Assembly: GCA_015232935.1 (NCBI GenBank)
Contig: JADFYT010000079.1
Location: 1 to 9,250 of the forward strand
Reading direction: 5' to 3'
Length of the DNA: 9,250 nucleotides
Source: Desulfamplus sp.
Lineage (GTDB): Bacteria; Desulfobacterota; Desulfobacteria; Desulfobacterales; Desulfobacteraceae
The notes under the pieces were generated by a model that was given only the letters and a program-made list of their open reading frames with translations, did no database searches and was not told where the DNA came from. Every line of letters starts with the position of its first letter. Position 1 is the stretch's first letter. The position numbers and the translations under genes were made by a program. Positions 1 through 8,400 of the stretch are shown piece after piece.

Positions 1-912
1 TGCGGCAGCTTTTCCGGTTGGAGCGGCAAGATGTATGCGAAGTTTTTGCCCCCGCTCCATTGCCATGCTTTGCCCCTGTTCCACTGCCATGCTTTGCCCC
101 TGTTCCACTGCCATGCTTTGCCCCTGTTCCACTGCCATGCTTTGAAGCAGAGCAAGTATCTGGACAACTGTGGTGGTTTTGCCGGTGCCGGGCCCTCCTG
201 ATATGATGGTAAATCCGCCTTTTGCAGCAAGAGCCGTTGCCACGCTCTGCCAGTGAATCTCTGTTTTGTTTCGTTCATTTTCGCTTCTAAGGTGAACAAA
301 CAGCTCGTCAAGCCTTGAGCCAAGATTGTCAGGAACAGGAAAAGAGAGTTGAAGACGCCTTGAGATATCATTTGCCACATCAACCGTGTACTGCCAGTAA
401 CGGCGAAGATATAACCGACCGTTATCAAGAACCATCGGGGTGTTGCCGGGTCCTTTAACCACAAGATCAGAAGATTCAAGAATAGACTCTTCCCACACAG
501 CCCTTGAAATCATGGTGTTTGAAGTCATGCTTCCTGAAATCCCGGACATGGTATTTGAAATCATGCTCCCTGAAGCACCTGGAATACCATCAATGCCGGA
601 GAGACCGGAAGTACCAGAAACACCGGAAATACCAGAAAGTATATCAGATGGCTTTGCCGGCATTGCCTCTCCGGATTCTCCTTCTGGAGGCAAAGACAGC
701 GTGGAGTCAGGATCAGCAAGAGCAGCCTCAAGATCAAGGCAGACATGGCCGCGTCCAAGTTGATGGCTTGTAAGTGCACCTGCAAGCAGCACAAGGCCGT
801 TGGCATCAGGAACCTTGTCTTTCAAAAATAGTACAAATGCCCTGTCCAATGGCCTCAACCATCCGCGTTCACTCCAGGAATCCACAAGTTTCAGAACATC
901 ATCCACAAACAT
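1..912 (-). CDS. recD: Exodeoxyribonuclease V alpha subunit RecD, N-terminal 304 residues (3' end beyond the window)
   Basis: RecD is the 5'-3' SF1B helicase of the RecBCD complex, working with RecB and RecC on double-strand ends. The N-terminal part matches E. coli RecD (LRPLD near 19-23, LTSHQLGRGHVCLDL near 47-61). The Walker A motif GGPGTGKT is at residues 239-246 with K245, equivalent to K177 of E. coli, and motif Ia (LAAPTGKAA) lies at the left window edge. The roughly 68-residue shift of the lysine comes largely from inserted low-complexity sequence: a Gly-triplet block near 93-134. A second repeat block, QSMAVEQG x4, follows Walker A at about 257-289. The start at ATG 912 gives a 14-nt overlap with the recB stop and has AAGGTG about 6 nt upstream; ATGs at 902 and 899 are in a frame that stops at once. 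The overlap implies translational coupling. The frame is open to base 1, so the gene is cut by the window and not visibly broken. Confidence 0.95.
   Translation of the reverse strand, partial: MFVDDVLKLVDSWSERGWLRPLDRAFVLFLKDKVPDANGLVLLAGALTSHQLGRGHVCLDLEAALADPDSTLSLPPEGESGEAMPAKPSDILSGISGVSGTSGLSGIDGIPGASGSMISNTMSGISGSMTSNTMISRAVWEESILESSDLVVKGPGNTPMVLDNGRLYLRRYWQYTVDVANDISRRLQLSFPVPDNLGSRLDELFVHLRSENERNKTEIHWQSVATALAAKGGFTIISGGPGTGKTTTVVQILALLQSMAVEQGQSMAVEQGQSMAVEQGQSMAMERGQKLRIHLAAPTGKAAA
48..143 (-). repeat. 24-bp tandem repeat x4 inside recD
   Basis: Units lie at 48-71, 72-95, 96-119 and 120-143. The last three are identical and the first differs at three bases. Each encodes the 8-residue QSMAVEQG (the 48-71 unit gives QSMAMERG). 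The block lies between Walker A and motif Ia of RecD, where E. coli RecD has only a short linker. Confidence 0.95.
511..582 (-). repeat. 36-bp direct repeat x2 inside recD
   Basis: Units at 511-546 and 547-582 match in most positions and encode 12-residue copies, SGISGSMTSNTM and PGASGSMISNTM. They belong to the low-complexity insertion in the N-terminal domain of RecD, next to the 9-bp array. Confidence 0.88.
595..639 (-). repeat. 9-bp tandem array x5 encoding Ser-Gly-X triplets in recD
   Basis: Five 9-bp units (consensus close to accggaaat on the plus strand) run from 595 to 639. On the coding strand they give ISGVSGTSGLSG, a glycine every third residue as in collagen-like sequence, continuing into the 36-bp repeats. 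Confidence 0.88.
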
Positions 913-3900
913 GACAATCACCTTTTCCTGCAAAACAGTTATCCAGCATATCAATCAACTCAAAAGGCGGTTTGTCAAAATAGACTCCATGACCCTCACT
1001 GGTCATATCCCTTAAGTTTACACCACGCAGAAAAAGATAGATCACACCGCCCACATCCCGGTCATAGTCATATCTGTCTCCGAGTCTCGATTTGAGAAGC
1101 CTGTGAAGAGCCAGCGTATAAAGGACATACTGCAAGTCATAACGATGCTCAAGCATGGCTTTTGTCATTGCGTTTTGGCTGTAGTCCTTTTGTCTTTGTC
1201 CAAGGTAATTTGATTTGTAATCCATTACAAAATATTGCCCGTCATGGCAGAACACAAGATCAATAAAGCCTTTGAGCATTCCATTGAGGCGGTTTGGCTC
1301 AAGTTGCGGACGTGCTATTCCAGGCAGAACAGCCTTATGGATCGCCTGATCCAGAACCCTTGTTTCAACCTTATGGGTTGCGAACATGAACTCCATCTCT
1401 GCCTGACAATCTTCACAAGAGAGTCCGGCAAGAGTTATTGTCCTTGATTTCGCGTTTATTTCAGTATCTGCTTTTGAAGTCAGTTCACTATCAACAGATG
1501 CCTCATGCAGATCCGGCATGTCTGGCATGGAGGATAACGGCAAATGTGGATGATTCTTATCGGTCATAGAGGATAACGGCAAGTGAGGATGATTTTTCTC
1601 AGTGATAGATGATAATTGCAAAGGTGTCTGAATCAATGCGTGAAGCCACTGTGCAAGAAACTCCGCCCAGTCATCCCGACCTCGTCGCGTGCACAGGCTT
1701 TTTACTTTACTCAACAGATAGTGCCTCTCTGATGTGAGCCTGTCAAATCCCTCTGTGGCTGCCCACTCCATAAGGTCATGGAGAAAAGTGCCAGGCTCGG
1801 GCCCGCGTGGAAAAGTGTGAATAGTGCGATCAGAGGGGTTGATCTCAGGTGATGCCCAAGCCTCGGATGCGTATTCCTGCAACTGATCAAGTGCGGGGGA
1901 ATCAGGGCTATTGACAATCAATCTATCTTCAGAAGTCACTTTGTCAGATGGCATTTTTGCACCGGCAAGCATGGCTGAATAACTTGTAATCCACCAGTGT
2001 CTCGGGATATTTCCATTAAAGTGACGTGCCGATCCAGGTTCAGGCTCACTCTCCTTGTGATCATACATTTCAGGTTTACGCTCCAGGGTTAAAGGCATGA
2101 TTTCAATATCAATATGCGAACAGTCGCCTTTGAGTTGCTTGAGCTTTTCAGGCAACTCTGAAGCTGGAATCATATTTTCACCCGGGTTCCCTCCTGCAAG
2201 AAGATGTCCCAGTGCTGAAAGATGCAGTTTGCTTTTTTCTCCTTCTTTGACAGAAACACTGCCCATAACCCCGACACCGATCCAGCACGCGTGTATTGAA
2301 CGGGTTACAGCCACATAGAGCATACGCGTATCCTCTGCAAGCCTCTCTCTGTCCGCGGCCTCAAGATCAGCCTTCTCAGGATTGGCAACAACATGAAGTT
2401 CTCCCTGGTCATCGTGATATCGAGTCACCTTGTTAAGACCTGTAATTTCACGAAAAGTACAGATAAAGGGTAGAAAAACCAAAGGATACTCAAGCCCTTT
2501 GGACTTGTGAATGGTCACAACCCTGACAAGTTCATCATCGCTTTCCAGACGCAAAATCCTGTCGTCACTTTCCTCGGATACGCTCTGATCCTTAAGCTCT
2601 TTTGCAAACCAGCGAATCAGTGCCTGTTCACCATCCAGGCTTGAGGCGGCAGATTGCAGGATTTCCGACAAATGGAGAAGATTTGTCAACTGCCGTTCTC
2701 CGTATGGCCGGGACAGAAGGCGTGAAGGGATGCCAAAATCAAAAAGAAATGCCCTTATCATTGGAAGAACACCTTGATTGTGCCACATGGAAAGATACCC
2801 TCTGAACCTTTCAACCTCTCTTTCCCATGCAATCTCGTCATGGTTGAGTTCATCAAGCAATGTGAGCGGCAATGCAACAATCGAAGATGCAAGAGCTGAT
2901 CTTATAAATGCGTCATTGGAGGGTTCAGAACAGGCTCGCAGTATATAAAGCAGAGAAGATGCCTCCTTGCTTTCAAACACGGAATCATTATCTGAAAGAT
3001 ATACGGTTCTTACGTTACGCATCGAAAGAGCAGATCTTATGGCGTCTGCCTCACGGAAATCACGTACCAGAATAGCCATGTCTGATGGACGCAGGCCATT
3101 TATTTCAGATGAAATCCTGTGCTCGATTTTCTCCTTCCTGCCTTCTGGCATACAAGCATCTCTATCAATATCACTCTCTTTGGCAAAATTATCCTCTTTG
3201 CCACGACTCCTGTTGTTTATAACAAATCCGGCTTGCGGAGGATTTTGTGCACCAAGGTTGAGAAGGTGGACAATCTTGTCTGCAAACGATTGTGCCATCA
3301 GTTCAATGTAACCGTCATTGCCTGTTTTATTAAGAGGATAGCTCTGATTGAGATGACAAAGTGTTATACCTGATATTACATCTTTTGATTCGTGAACCTG
3401 AAATCGGGTTTCTGTACTTTCCGGCTCTGCTTCCCTTACAACAAGAACTTCACCTCTTCCCTGAGCCGCAACAGGTTCAAATGGAATCTTGTCTTTAAAA
3501 AGAAAAGGGCCGCAAGGGTGAGTTGCCTCATCAGACGCAAAGCCAAACATCCGGTTGGCAGCTTCAACCATTCCGGTTGAAGAGCGAAAATTTTTCTCCA
3601 GGGTATAAAGATTATTCTCACAATCCCTGCGTGCGGCAAGATATGTGTAAATATCTGCCCCGCGGAAAGCATAGATAGCCTGCTTGGGATCTCCGATCAT
3701 AAAAAATCCCCTGCCAGATGACTCCTTTCCAGCCAGTTCCATGCCAGATGACTCCTTTTCAGCCAGATCCATGCCAGATGACTCCTTTTCAGCCAGATCC
3801 ATGCCAGCCATTGCACTGCCAGAAAATTCCTTGGCAGGCCGAGTCAGGTAGATTCTGCTGAAAATTCGATACTGAACCGAGTCAGTATCCTGAAATTCAT

Positions 3901-5269
3901 CAATCATGGCAACAGGATACTGATTGGCTATAACCTGTGCAAGCCTCTGATTTGCTCTCCTGCCAACAGCCTTGTCCATACGAGTTATCATGTCGTCAAA
4001 GCCCATTATTGCAAGACGCTCTTTTACCCTGTTTACCCGCTCCGCTATATCCATGGCAGCGTGGGAATAGACCAGAAATTTAAAGTTCGCAAAAGTCTCA
4101 CCCTCTTTTCCCTCTTTGCTCTTTTGGGAAAAGGCAAACCAGTAATTCTGGTCAAATTTTTCCAGAAGCAGGGCAAAAGAATCAAATGCCCTGTGTTCAG
4201 GGGCTGTTTTGTTTTTCTTATTATTAAGCCCCTCTTCAAGTCCTGATCTGGAAAATTTGCCAATAACCTTTGCACCTGGCAGATCACCTTTATATTTAAC
4301 CCATGATTCAAGCTCCTCAATCCACTTTTCCAGGGAAGTCTGACGATATTTATTGCCGTTAAGGGTTTTGTCTGCCCTGGCATCCTGAACAAGATTTATT
4401 GCATTGTCAAAGTCAGATTCCCAGACGCTACGGGAAGCTTCAATTAATGCACGACGCTCCCTGAGAACATCAAACGGGTCAGGAAGTTTCTCAAAAAAAT
4501 CGGGACTCCTGGAAAAAGAGCCAGGGTATTTTTCAAAAGAGACAGAAAGCATGCCGGAAGACCCGGAAGAACTTTCCGGTCTTGAGTGGATAAAAGGCAT
4601 TGCCTCTTTTAAAAGATTTTGAGGGGTGGAGATTGAAACCATGCTTTTTAGTTCTGATATCTCCTCGACTGACCTGTTGTAGAACTGGCTTCTCCAGTAG
4701 TCACATGCGGCCTCTTCATAAAGTTTTTCCTGATTCACGGAAAGCTTAAGGTCAAACAGGGAGCCGCTGTCAAATGCGTGCTGGCGAAGCATTCTTTGAC
4801 ACCAGGAGTGGATTGTGTGGATCGCTGCCTCGTCCATCCATTGAGCGGCCTGATCCAGAAGGCGGGCATTTGTCTCCCAGGTCTGTGGTGAATAGTCGTC
4901 ACGCAGGTTTGTCAGAAACTCATCAACATCAGCTTTAATATCAGCCTTGATATCATCAGCTTTAACATCATCCCTGATACCATTTTCCTCTGTTTTATCA
5001 GTATCGTGTTGCCTGAAAAAGTCAGCAGCCTGTGTCAATCTCTTTCTGATACGATCCCTTAACTCTTCGGTTGCGGCATTGGTAAAGGTTACAACCAGGA
5101 TTTCAGGGGGTGCAAGGGGTCTTGAAAAACTGTTTTGACCGCCATGCCCAAGCACCAGCCTTAAATAGAGGGCGGCAATGGTATATGTCTTTCCAGTTCC
5201 TGCACTTGCTTCAATAAGACGTGTGCCGTGCAAAGGGAATGTAAGTGGATTCAGAATATGTGATGACAT
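899..5269 (-). CDS. recB: Exodeoxyribonuclease V beta subunit RecB (UvrD-like helicase plus nuclease)
   Basis: RecB is the 3'-5' SF1A helicase and sole nuclease of RecBCD. Numbering from Met at 5269 (1456 aa): Walker A ASAGTGKT 21-28, motif Ia VVTFTNAATEELR, motif II IDEFQDTD near 455-462, motif III MIGDPKQAIYAFRGAD near 524, NFRSS near 560, VTIHKSKGLEYPLVF near 916-935, and DTRMLYVAVTRS near 977-988. The nuclease domain keeps H1164 (GTFLHDL), D1337 (GFIDLVF), D1350 and K1352 (MDYKS), with the same 13 and 2 spacing as E. coli D1067/D1080/K1082, then YDLQYVLYTLALHR and GGVIYLFLRGV. All key residues are present. It is about 275 residues longer than E. coli RecB (1180), partly through tandem repeat insertions. 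I prefer the start at 5269 because AAGGA lies about 7 nt upstream and MSSHILNPLTFPL lines up with the E. coli N terminus. The longer start at 5293 adds MAKNKEPD and has no Shine-Dalgarno sequence. Confidence 0.97.
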   Translation of the reverse strand: MSSHILNPLTFPLHGTRLIEASAGTGKTYTIAALYLRLVLGHGGQNSFSRPLAPPEILVVTFTNAATEELRDRIRKRLTQAADFFRQHDTDKTEENGIRDDVKADDIKADIKADVDEFLTNLRDDYSPQTWETNARLLDQAAQWMDEAAIHTIHSWCQRMLRQHAFDSGSLFDLKLSVNQEKLYEEAACDYWRSQFYNRSVEEISELKSMVSISTPQNLLKEAMPFIHSRPESSSGSSGMLSVSFEKYPGSFSRSPDFFEKLPDPFDVLRERRALIEASRSVWESDFDNAINLVQDARADKTLNGNKYRQTSLEKWIEELESWVKYKGDLPGAKVIGKFSRSGLEEGLNNKKNKTAPEHRAFDSFALLLEKFDQNYWFAFSQKSKEGKEGETFANFKFLVYSHAAMDIAERVNRVKERLAIMGFDDMITRMDKAVGRRANQRLAQVIANQYPVAMIDEFQDTDSVQYRIFSRIYLTRPAKEFSGSAMAGMDLAEKESSGMDLAEKESSGMELAGKESSGRGFFMIGDPKQAIYAFRGADIYTYLAARRDCENNLYTLEKNFRSSTGMVEAANRMFGFASDEATHPCGPFLFKDKIPFEPVAAQGRGEVLVVREAEPESTETRFQVHESKDVISGITLCHLNQSYPLNKTGNDGYIELMAQSFADKIVHLLNLGAQNPPQAGFVINNRSRGKEDNFAKESDIDRDACMPEGRKEKIEHRISSEINGLRPSDMAILVRDFREADAIRSALSMRNVRTVYLSDNDSVFESKEASSLLYILRACSEPSNDAFIRSALASSIVALPLTLLDELNHDEIAWEREVERFRGYLSMWHNQGVLPMIRAFLFDFGIPSRLLSRPYGERQLTNLLHLSEILQSAASSLDGEQALIRWFAKELKDQSVSEESDDRILRLESDDELVRVVTIHKSKGLEYPLVFLPFICTFREITGLNKVTRYHDDQGELHVVANPEKADLEAADRERLAEDTRMLYVAVTRSIHACWIGVGVMGSVSVKEGEKSKLHLSALGHLLAGGNPGENMIPASELPEKLKQLKGDCSHIDIEIMPLTLERKPEMYDHKESEPEPGSARHFNGNIPRHWWITSYSAMLAGAKMPSDKVTSEDRLIVNSPDSPALDQLQEYASEAWASPEINPSDRTIHTFPRGPEPGTFLHDLMEWAATEGFDRLTSERHYLLSKVKSLCTRRGRDDWAEFLAQWLHALIQTPLQLSSITEKNHPHLPLSSMTDKNHPHLPLSSMPDMPDLHEASVDSELTSKADTEINAKSRTITLAGLSCEDCQAEMEFMFATHKVETRVLDQAIHKAVLPGIARPQLEPNRLNGMLKGFIDLVFCHDGQYFVMDYKSNYLGQRQKDYSQNAMTKAMLEHRYDLQYVLYTLALHRLLKSRLGDRYDYDRDVGGVIYLFLRGVNLRDMTSEGHGVYFDKPPFELIDMLDNCFAGKGDCHVCG
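1526..1623 (-). repeat. 39-bp tandem repeat, 2.5 copies, inside recB nuclease domain
   Basis: Full units at 1526-1564 and 1565-1603 are followed by a half unit to 1623. They encode LSSMTDKNHPHLP-type 13-residue copies at about residues 1216-1248. The block lies between the nuclease His (1164) and first Asp (1337), which are about 173 residues apart here but 111 apart in E. coli RecB. Confidence 0.9.
3711..3800 (-). repeat. 30-bp tandem repeat x3 inside recB between motifs II and III
   Basis: Units at 3711-3740, 3741-3770 and 3771-3800; the last two are identical and the first differs at four bases. They encode GMDLAEKESS twice and GMELAGKESS once (residues about 490-520). The block splits IDEFQDTD from MIGDPKQ in the helicase core. 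Confidence 0.95.
4924..4972 (-). repeat. Short Lys-Ala-Asp repeat in recB
   Basis: The coding strand reads DDVKADDIKADIKADVD (residues about 100-116), three KAD units of 4-5 residues with matching DNA repeats. It lies in the N-terminal helicase domain after motif Ia, in a stretch poorly matched to E. coli RecB. Confidence 0.8.
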
Positions 5270-5317
5270 GTCGGGTTCCTTGTTTTTAGCCATTTTGCGG
5301 TATTTTTGGCGTCGATT

Positions 5318-5470
5318 TTAGCCGAATTGAGAATTGGCGGCATCAGTTTCCAGCTTCTCGATGTCATTCAGGCTTTTACGGGCAGTGGTTTCTGCCTGTT
5401 CCAGTTTTTTGAGCGTGCCGTCCTGTTCGTCTGCCTTGTCAATCAGCTTGGGGCAGCACCCCTCAACGTA
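5318..5470 (-). pseudogene. Leftover coding frame between the Res-like gene and recB, coiled-coil tail of an unknown protein
   Basis: This frame is open from after TGA (5471-5473) to TAA (5318-5320), about 50 codons. From about 5448 it reads KLIDKADEQDGTLKKLEQAE, then TTARKSLNDIEKLETDAANS and QFG. The composition is charged and heptad-like, and the codons are strongly purine-first, so it looks like genuine protein sequence. It has no ATG, GTG or TTG start and overlaps the last codons of the Res-like gene in a different frame. The wording recalls the coiled-coil tails of HsdS-type specificity subunits, but that is only a resemblance. I take it as the 3' end of a deleted gene, or less likely as a tail of the Res-like protein reached by a -1 shift. 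Confidence 0.45.
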
Positions 5471-8400
5471 TCAAACAGTTTGTCTATGTGCCCATCCCGA
5501 TCATCTGTCATGAAGAGAACATGATTGGCTTCCATCTCATCCTGCGGGATTCCCCAACGAAGCTGGGGATATTTTGTCCACGACAGAATGAAACTGTTAA
5601 GAATCACATCAGGGTTAGCAAAGCGGCTTTCGATATCCTTGATGCGCTTGTGAAACTGCACCTTATCGCTGGCGGGGCCTTCGTGGAGAAGCCCGTGCGG
5701 CTCAATGAAGGTGACATATTGTTTGCCATCAGCAATCATCCACAGAATAAAGTCGGGATGGAAATTGCCCGCTTCAAAAAATCCAACACCTTTTCCGCGA
5801 CTAAGATTCCGGAGCAAAAAGAGTTCTGCTCCGTCCTTTTGAAGCTCCGCTGCATTGGTTTCGGACCATTCCTTTAGATCCGTCACAAACTGAAATTCAC
5901 TTTCATTCAGTGCTACCGGCAGAATGGTAATTTTCCCGTTTTTTCTTACATGGAAAAGCGGTTGGAAAAGATGCATTCCGAAGCGACATGCCTGGAGTTC
6001 ACCTGCTTTAAGCAGTGATTGTTTGTTTTCCTCCAATTCCTTTTTGAGCTTTTCAATGGCAAGGATTACCTGTTCTTCACTGCCATCGACAATGAGCTGA
6101 TAAAAATCTTCCTGAGGGATATTGTCATCTTCCGGAGTGAGTTCTCTTAGCTCAAGGCGTGGCTCAATAAATGACCGCTTACAATAGTTGTAATAGTGAT
6201 CGCAAAAGCGTTTGAGAAGTTCAGCTGCCACTTGCTGTAGCAACGAAATGTCATCAAACCCACCCGGTTCCAATCTGGCCGTCGGAAGAAAGAGGGTGTA
6301 CCATGTTTTATTCGTGAGGAGCTTTTGGATACCTGCTTTATCAATATTCAGGTTATACCAACTTCTCTCGCGTTTGAACTGCTCGAGTTCGAAATACAAC
6401 TCATCCATGTTCAGTAGCGAGATATGCCTATCTGCCAATTTTACATCATCTTTTTTGACCGCCTCGGCAGTCTTCTTCGAGTGGATGGATTGAATACGCG
6501 GATACCAGTCAGAGACCACCGGGTGCAACTGAAGATACTCAGTTAACTGACCCAGGTTGGGGACCGGAGCATCTTTCTTGAAGTCATATTCTTTTCCATC
6601 ATCCGTCTTTCGTTTTGGTCGAATAATCTGTAGCTTCTTGCCGAAGTCATAAGTAACATTAAGCGGTATGGTGAATACGCGCCGCCGCTCATTGCCGGGC
6701 AATCCTTCATCGGCAAGGAATTGGCGGAATTTCTCCATAAAATCGGCTTCCACACCGAACACATTCAGTGTCTCAAGCTCTTCAATATATTGAGGAATTG
6801 ACGGAGCATAGCTGTGTCCGCTTCGTTTGAGACTCCAGTCATATCCTTTCAGTCGCACGCCACGTCCAAAGAGCTGAATAATCTGCGCACCTTCGCTTTT
6901 ACCAACATGCATCAAGCCAAGAGTACTGACTCGCCAACAGTCCCAGCCTTCGACAAACTTCTTCGATCCAATAAGCAGGTTGACCGGAGAAGATGAATCC
7001 TTAACGGAATCAAAGGTCGCTTCGGAAAAATCGCTATCCTCAACAGACAGTGACAGACCATCCTGTTTGGCTACCCCTTCAATGTGATCTGCAAGTGCTT
7101 TGGCATCACCAACGTTAATCAGACCGAAAGGCGTTTCTGATGTTCCGACCCGCAGAGCAATTTCCCCGGATTCGCCTTTTACGCGATCAAGGGAAAGATG
7201 TCCGCCGGTGTTTGTGTTGAATAGGCACTTCAGGATATTTTTGTAGAGATCGTCATAGGAAAGCCCTGCGTTCAATGTTTTGGCCAGCCATGTAAATGAG
7301 CCTTCAAAAATATCAACTCCGTTACTGTCCAGCAGGCCGGTATCCTGTCCGTTTCCGGTCAGGATTTCCTCCATACGCTTGCAGGCTTTATCTTTGCTCG
7401 ACAGGAAGTCGGCAATAAATGCGATGATCTGTGCAACATCGGTCGCAACAATCTGTTCATCCTTTCCAAGCTTGCCCCCGGTTACGGTGCTCCCCACAAA
7501 TACCCATAGAGGCTTCTCGATATTAAAAGGATGCAATGCCTGGCTCTTGTCCTCATAGATATCAAGCTGTTGATAAAACTTAAGCAAACAGGCGGTTAAG
7601 TAGACAGCCTTGGTCTCATCAAAGGATTCCGGCAGGTTAAGAATCTGGTAGTCTTTGCCAAAGCCATCCTCATAAAACCAGCGGTATGAGTAGTCGAAAA
7701 CAACCGTCTTTGCATAATCGTCTTCATGGCCCGTGCCGGAAACAGCCTGATCAAAGGTTGCTGAGTATTCGAAGGTAAAGCCTTTTTCACATAGCATGGC
7801 ACGGTTTTTAAACCATGTGTTTTCATCGGCTTTGGCATTTTTTCCTGAAAGGCCGCGATGCCCTTCATCCACAAGCAGGAGATTCTGATCACCAAGGCTG
7901 CGAGTCGCAATCGTGTTCGGACCTTCCTTGTCGCCCAACTTGGTAATTTCCAGAACATCCACTCTGGAAAGCCCCTGAGCCTGCGTGAACAGACTGTGGC
8001 CTTCCTTTGAAAAATTGGATGCACCAATGTTACTTTCGGAAAACTCGGCAATATGCTGTTCGCTCAATCGCTCATTCGGTGAAATAAGAACAACCCGGGA
8101 GAGATCGTTCTCTTTGCCGTATTTTTTAGAGTAGTGCTTATACTGCAGGTAATTGACATGCATCAATAGAGTCTTGCCTGAACCGGTGGCATTCTGCAAA
8201 GAGAGCTTGTTCAGCTCGTCTTCATTGAAATAATCCATTTCAGCATATTCCGGCCAACGGCTATTAAAGCGGTCAACATACTCGTTCAAGGCTGCGAGCA
8301 GAGATTCCCGGTCGCTGAAATAACAGTCGAGATAGATTTCGACAAACAGGAGCGAAAGCCACTGATAATACTTCCAGACAATCGGGCGATGACGCCTGGA

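Noticed and set aside
48..143. CRISPR-like array
   Set aside because: The 24-bp units are directly adjacent with no spacers and lie in frame within recD.
440..763. Plus-strand 107-residue frame rich in Pro, Glu and Met
   Set aside because: It is the antisense of the RecD Gly-triplet repeat region; the repetitive DNA keeps the frame open. RecD on the minus strand is clearly the real gene.
2967..3311. Plus-strand 114-residue frame
   Set aside because: Antisense shadow of recB with no start context or family resemblance.
5415..5442. Perfect TTGACA (minus strand, 5442-5437) as a recB promoter
   Set aside because: No -10-like hexamer lies 15-19 bp downstream; that stretch is GC-rich and coding-like.
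5440..5450. Programmed -1 frameshift extending the Res-like protein
   Set aside because: The bases before the stop do not form an XXXYYYZ slippery site and I see no stem-loop after it; a gene remnant or indel is simpler.
5488..5877. Plus-strand 129-residue frame
   Set aside because: It lies fully antisense to the C-terminal region of the Res-like gene and shows no recognisable domain.
7596..8051. Minus-strand 151-residue frame
   Set aside because: It overlaps the Res-like helicase core in another frame, while the helicase motifs are all in the longer frame.
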